A stretch of DNA of 64,000 nucleotides from SpSt-501 sp037481615. Lineage in GTDB: Bacteria; Desulfobacterota; Desulfobacteria; Desulfobacterales; SpSt-501. The translations under genes were made by a program, and so were the position numbers. The stretch is taken from the NCBI GenBank assembly GCA_037481615.1, contig JBBFLI010000018.1; one strand, given 5' to 3'. Positions 60,406 through 64,000 of this stretch are shown in pieces. Below the pieces are notes generated by a model. It did not search any database. It was not told the origin of the DNA and saw only the letters and a program-made list of their open reading frames with translations. How positions within the stretch are numbered: the first letter of the stretch is position 1; each line of letters opens with the position of its first letter.

Positions 60406-61346
60406 ACGCCTCGGCCGCGCCGCTCGTGCGGCGCCACCCGAAAAACCCCATTCTCACCCGCGACGACGTCCCCTACCCCGTCGTCACCGTGCACAACGCG
60501 GGCGCGGTGCGCTTCCGCGACCGCTACCTTCTCGTCTTCCGCTCGCACCTGCGAAACGGCCGTTCCATTCTCGGGATCGCCGAAAGCGAAGACGGCTTCT
60601 CCTTCCGCGTTCGCCCCGAGCCCTTCCTCACCCCGTCCGCGGAGGGGCCGTTCGCCCCCTACGAGGAGTTCGGCGTGGAGGATCCGCGCATCTGCGCGCT
60701 CGAGGGCGCCTTCTGGATCACCTACAGCGCCTATTCGCGCCACGGGGTGCGCATCGGGCTCGCCCGCACCGAAGATTTCGTGCGCGTCGAGCGGATCGCC
60801 CTGATCACCCAGGCCGACCACCGCAACGTGGTCCTCTTCCCCGAGCGCTTCGGCGGCCGCTACGCGCGTCTCGACCGCCCGCACTCGCACATCGCCCCCT
60901 GGTCCATCTGGATCTCCTGGTCCCCGGACCTCGTCCACTGGGGCGACTCGCAGATTCTCATCCGGCCGGCGGCCTATCACTGGGACGAGATGAAGGTCGG
61001 CCCCGGGGCGCCCCCCCTGCGCACCCCCCGCGGCTGGCTGAACCTCTTCCACGGCGTCTTCCAGACCATGGACGGCGCGATCTACCGCCTGGGCGCGGCC
61101 CTCCATGCCCTCGAGGACCCCGGCCGCCTGCTGGGCGTGGCCGACGAGTGGATCCTCCAGCCCGAGGACCCCTGGGAGGTCGCAGGCTATGTCCACAACG
61201 TCGTCTTCAGCTGCGGGGCGATCCCCGAGGAGGACGGGACCGTGAAGATCTACTGGGGCGGGGCGGACACGGTGCTCTGCGCAGGCGTGGCCCGGATCGA
61301 CGAGTTGGTGGATCTGTGCCTCGAGCGGCCGCGACCGCCGCTGTGA
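60402..61346 (+). CDS. GH130-family glycoside phosphorylase/hydrolase (second copy)
   Basis: A 314-residue GH130 protein, parallel to the one at 58367 but clearly diverged. Landmarks: HPKNPILTRDDVPYPVVTVHNAGAVRF, the catalytic motif GVEDPRICAL, DHRNVVLFPERFGGRYARLDRPHS, FHGVFQTMDGAIYRLGAALHAL and a final YWGGADTVLCAGVARIDEL. Two different GH130 enzymes in one operon suggest two linkages or substrates. Cytoplasmic. Last gene of the operon. Confidence 0.87.
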   Translation: MNASAAPLVRRHPKNPILTRDDVPYPVVTVHNAGAVRFRDRYLLVFRSHLRNGRSILGIAESEDGFSFRVRPEPFLTPSAEGPFAPYEEFGVEDPRICALEGAFWITYSAYSRHGVRIGLARTEDFVRVERIALITQADHRNVVLFPERFGGRYARLDRPHSHIAPWSIWISWSPDLVHWGDSQILIRPAAYHWDEMKVGPGAPPLRTPRGWLNLFHGVFQTMDGAIYRLGAALHALEDPGRLLGVADEWILQPEDPWEVAGYVHNVVFSCGAIPEEDGTVKIYWGGADTVLCAGVARIDELVDLCLERPRPPL

Positions 61347-61415
61347 GGCGGCTTCCGCCTTCGGGCCGTTTCTGATAGCCTGCGGGCGCCCCCCTCCGGG
61401 GTTCGGGAAGAAGCC

Positions 61416-62480
61416 ATGCCGCCCTTCCGTCTCATCGCCGCCGGCCTCCTCGTTCTTTGCGCCGCGGGCTGCCTTCATCCCCCCGCGCCCTTCGAAACCG
61501 GAGCTCCGGCCTGGCGCGCGGCCCCCCTCTTCGCCGCGCCGCCCGTAGACGGGCGGGCGCGCTTTCGGGAGATCCTCTGCCGTCTCGCGGACGCGCGCCT
61601 CGCGGCGGGGGAGGCGCGGCGGGTCTGCTCGGATCTCCTGTGGCGTCTGGCCGACGAGGCCCCTTCGCCTGCGCCGCCCGCTTCCCCTCCCCCCCACGAT
61701 CCGCGCCTGCGCCTGCTGATCGTCCCCGGGGCCTTCACCGAGTGTTTCCCGGGCTTCGGGCGGCCCTTCGAGGATGCGGCGCCGTCGCTTGCCGCCCGGG
61801 GCTACCGGATCGACTGGGTGCCCGTCGCCGGCCGTTCGGGGAGCGGAGAAAACGCCGCCCGCATCGCCGCCTTCCTTCGCGATCTCCCGCCGCAGGTGGA
61901 CGAAAGGCTCGTCCTCATCGGCCACTCCAAGGGGGCGGTCGACATCCTCGAGTTTCTCGACGCTTTCCGCCCGGAGGCGCGCCGCGTAAGCGCTGCCGTC
62001 GCCGTCGCCGGCCCCGTCGCGGGCTCGCGCCTCGCCGAGCGCTTCGCGCGCCTCTACGAGCGGCTGCTTTCCCGCGTTGCCCTCGGCCCCTGCCCCCCCG
62101 GGGACGGCAAGGTCCTCGAAAGCCTCGGCCGGAACCACCGGCTCGAGCGCCTGGCCGGGAACCCGGCCCCCGAGGGGGTCCTTCTTTTCTCGCTCGGCGC
62201 CTTCACCCGCCGCGAGGCGACCCACCCCCTGCTTTTGTTTTCCCATGACCTGATTTCCCCGTGGGATCCCCGCAACGACGGCCTCGTCGCCCACGCGGAG
62301 CAGGTCATCCCCGGCTCGGTGCTTCTCGGCTGGGCGAACCTCGACCACTGGGACGTCGCCTTGCCGGTGCGCGAGCGGCTGAACTTCGGCGGCGCCGGCA
62401 GCCGCGCCGCCGAGCGCCGCCTGCTCTTCGAGGCGCTCGTTCTCGCCGTAGGGGAAGCCCTGGGGAAAGGCGGCGGTTAG
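61416..62480 (+). CDS. Lipoprotein with alpha/beta-hydrolase fold
   Basis: A 354-residue protein with a lipoprotein signal (lipobox CAAGC, Cys19). The hydrolase part starts ~residue 105 (LRLLIVPGAFTECFPGFGRPFED) and has the nucleophile elbow GHSKGAVD (VLIGHSKGAVDILEF) and a late WANLDHWDVALP that supplies the histidine. The acid would lie around SPWDPRNDGLV. Could be an esterase or lipase facing the periplasm. The N-terminal ~90 residues are Ala/Pro-rich and have no clear relatives. Converges on the next gene with a 4-base overlap. Confidence 0.75.
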   Translation: MPPFRLIAAGLLVLCAAGCLHPPAPFETGAPAWRAAPLFAAPPVDGRARFREILCRLADARLAAGEARRVCSDLLWRLADEAPSPAPPASPPPHDPRLRLLIVPGAFTECFPGFGRPFEDAAPSLAARGYRIDWVPVAGRSGSGENAARIAAFLRDLPPQVDERLVLIGHSKGAVDILEFLDAFRPEARRVSAAVAVAGPVAGSRLAERFARLYERLLSRVALGPCPPGDGKVLESLGRNHRLERLAGNPAPEGVLLFSLGAFTRREATHPLLLFSHDLISPWDPRNDGLVAHAEQVIPGSVLLGWANLDHWDVALPVRERLNFGGAGSRAAERRLLFEALVLAVGEALGKGGG

Positions 62481-62959
62481 CGGCGTCCGGGGGGGGAAAG
62501 GGGGGGAGGCCGGGCGCAGATCGCCTCGCGGCGGCGGCCGCCCTCCGGCCCGGGACTTCCGGACGCGGCCGAAAGAAAGCAGCTCATGTAGAAGGTGGTT
62601 CCGTCCTGGCCGTCCTCACGGCAATCGAAGATCGCGTCGCCGACGCGGACGCAGGTCTCGTCGTAGAGGGCGCTTTTCGTGCCCCCGGCGTAGAGGGCGG
62701 AGACGGCGAACCGGTAGGTCGCACCCGAGGAGAGGCCGGTCACGAGGAAGGCGGGTTGCGCGGGGTCCTCGAAGACCGAGAGGGGCAGCTCCTCGATTTT
62801 CGCCCAGTCGGCGTCGCCCGTGCGGCCGAAGACGGCGTAGCCGACGAGGCCGGGGTCCGGGTCGGCCCGCCAGGAGAAGAGGAAATCGAGCGCCGCGGCC
62901 GCCTGCGGGAGCAGCAGGGCGAGCAGCAGGGCGGCGAAAGCGGGGAGGCGGCCTCTCAT
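62477..62959 (-). CDS. Secreted protein with fibronectin-III-like domain
   Basis: A 160-residue protein with a signal peptide (cleavage after AAA, ~residue 23) and one beta-sandwich that reads like FN3: LFSWRADPDPGLVGYAVFGRTGDADW ... VTGLSSGATYRFAVSALYAGGTKSAL. The C terminus carries three cysteines (ETCVRV, IFDCRED, MSCFLS) that may form disulfides. ATG overlaps the stop of the upstream gene (ATGA). Function unknown. Confidence 0.65.
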   Translation of the reverse strand: MRGRLPAFAALLLALLLPQAAAALDFLFSWRADPDPGLVGYAVFGRTGDADWAKIEELPLSVFEDPAQPAFLVTGLSSGATYRFAVSALYAGGTKSALYDETCVRVGDAIFDCREDGQDGTTFYMSCFLSAASGSPGPEGGRRREAICARPPPLSPPGRR

Positions 62960-63999
62960 CCGGCCCTCAGCAGGAAGAGGAGCACAAAGCGAGGATCGAG
63001 GTTCTGGGGGGCGACCCGGCCGTATTCCGCCTCGAGCTCGGCGAAGAGCTCCTCGAAAACCGCCCCGGCCGCGTCGCGGATCTCCTCCTCGCCGATCCCC
63101 GTTTCCGCGGCGAGGAAGGAGACGAAGTCGGACCGCCTCGCCGCGGGGATGCGCCGGGGGGACTCCGGGGCGGCGCCGGGCCCCGGCGCGAAGAGCGCGG
63201 CGAAAAAGGGCCGGAAGGCCGAAAGCGGAAGCGGCGTGAGCGGCTCCCGGGGCAGACCGAGCCGCGTCGCGGCCCACTCGGTGAGCAACAGGTTCTTCCA
63301 GGTGAGAAAGCGGTAGCCCCCCGCGGGGTCGAGCCGCGGGGCGAGCCGACCGAGCAGCCGGTCGACTTCGCGGATGCGATCGAGGGTCTTCGCCGTCGCG
63401 GCGATGTCGTCGCGCGAGGCGAACTCGCGGTAGAGAAGGCCCGTGCGGTAGTTGTCGTAGAAGAGGGGTTTTTTGAGAAGGATCCCCCCCAGCACCCCCA
63501 TCCAGCGCTCGCCCCAGAAACTCAACTTCAGCCCCTGCCGGGCGAACCAGCTCGCGGCGAGCCACTTCTCGGTCTGCCACTTGAGCCGCAACGCCTCCCC
63601 GAAGCCCAGGCGGAAGAGGTCGACCAGCGGGTGGCGCAACAGGAGGGCGGCGGAGCGCGCGGGGTCCGCGGCGGCCTCGCCCCCCCCCTCGAGCGTCTCG
63701 AGGGCGATCCCGAGATACCCGCAGGCCTTGGCGACCACCTCGCGCAGATCCTCGCGGCTTTTGACCGCACGGCGGTCGGCGGCGATGATGCGGTTGCAGA
63801 GGTTCGCAAACTCCCACTGCAGGAAGAGCAGCCGCTCGCCGGGCTCGATCCGCGCGAGCGCCCGGCGCAACGGGGTCGCCTCCGGCAGCTCGCGCAGGGG
63901 GAGGGCCGGGACCGGGAGCAGTCCTTCCCCCTCCTCCGCCGTGGCGCGCGGATAACGCTTCGGCCGGCTCCGGGCGAGCTGCCCGGCGGTCAGCGGCTG
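62956..63999 (-). CDS. Hypothetical protein, partial (5' end outside window)
   Basis: The frame is open to the window edge, giving the C-terminal ~347 residues. A TTG at 63870 is in frame but is just an internal leucine. Content is mostly helical: FLQWEFANLCNRIIAADRR, then VDLFRLGFGEALRLKWQTEKW and FLTWKNLLLTEWAATRLG. The pattern reminds me of DUF6178-type proteins seen in Desulfobacterota, but I hold this only loosely. No membrane segment or catalytic motif is evident. Coupled to the FN3-like gene downstream. Confidence 0.55.
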   Translation of the reverse strand, partial: QPLTAGQLARSRPKRYPRATAEEGEGLLPVPALPLRELPEATPLRRALARIEPGERLLFLQWEFANLCNRIIAADRRAVKSREDLREVVAKACGYLGIALETLEGGGEAAADPARSAALLLRHPLVDLFRLGFGEALRLKWQTEKWLAASWFARQGLKLSFWGERWMGVLGGILLKKPLFYDNYRTGLLYREFASRDDIAATAKTLDRIREVDRLLGRLAPRLDPAGGYRFLTWKNLLLTEWAATRLGLPREPLTPLPLSAFRPFFAALFAPGPGAAPESPRRIPAARRSDFVSFLAAETGIGEEEIRDAAGAVFEELFAELEAEYGRVAPQNLDPRFVLLFLLRAG

Positions 64000-64000
64000 G

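Overview
The window is a very GC-rich, gene-dense stretch of a Gram-negative bacterial chromosome. I see no rRNA or tRNA genes, insertion sequences, prophage or CRISPR array. The gene content (NrfHA ammonifying nitrite reductase, adenosylcobalamin ribonucleotide reductase, phenylacetate-CoA ligase with an ACT protein, CooC and RACo-type maturation proteins, split glutamate synthase, a PEP-CTERM protein, several lipoproteins) suggests an anaerobic or facultatively anaerobic respirer of the deltaproteobacterial / Desulfobacterota kind. That placement is an inference from gene content, not a phylogeny.

Layout. 0-9 kb: end of an AsmA-like protein, a LEA14-like lipoprotein, then a compact + strand run of MFS transporter, degenerate YchF-like protein, long KAS III-like enzyme and CaCA exchanger, facing a B12-binding radical SAM protein. 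9-11.7 kb: periplasmic cyclophilin, paaK and an ACT protein, closed by a strong hairpin. 11.7-15.7 kb (- strand): nrfHA with an FNR-type site at a textbook -41.5 position, then an overlapping trio of cNMP-binding protein, radical SAM protein and HTH/zinc-ribbon regulator. 15.7-22.3 kb (- strand): a three-piece glutamate synthase operon ending in purF. 22.8-33.1 kb (+ strand): a TPR-bearing M48 lipoprotein protease, glnE, and a glnD-amtB-glnB-glnA operon with a near-perfect sigma-54 promoter. 33.2-34.8 kb: a NifA-like sigma-54 activator facing it. 34.8-37.6 kb: dinB, aroK and a PEP-CTERM protein. 38-43.3 kb: nrdJ behind a NrdR-box pair, then znuABC-zur behind paired Zur-type palindromes. 43.4-46.4 kb: cysS, a phasin-like protein and an acyl-CoA dehydrogenase. 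46.6-53.4 kb: an operon of cooC, acuC, acuB, prmA-like, sirtuin, ferredoxin-less RACo and cysteine desulfurase genes. 53.6-61.3 kb: an operon that opens with a hydrolase-dead RelA/SpoT-like synthetase and continues with alternating glycosyltransferases and GH130 enzymes. 61.4-64 kb: a lipoprotein hydrolase and two hypothetical genes running off the window.

How the genes work together. About 15 kb is devoted to nitrogen: nitrite to ammonium (NrfHA), ammonium uptake (AmtB), assimilation (GlnA plus glutamate synthase), sensing (GlnB, GlnD, GlnE) and a probable sigma-54 activator. The most interesting accessory regions are the 46.6-53.4 kb operon, which joins both chemical classes of lysine deacylase to CODH/corrinoid-type maturation genes, and the 53.6-61.3 kb (p)ppGpp-synthetase / glycosyltransferase / GH130 operon. 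Neither has a function I can name with certainty.
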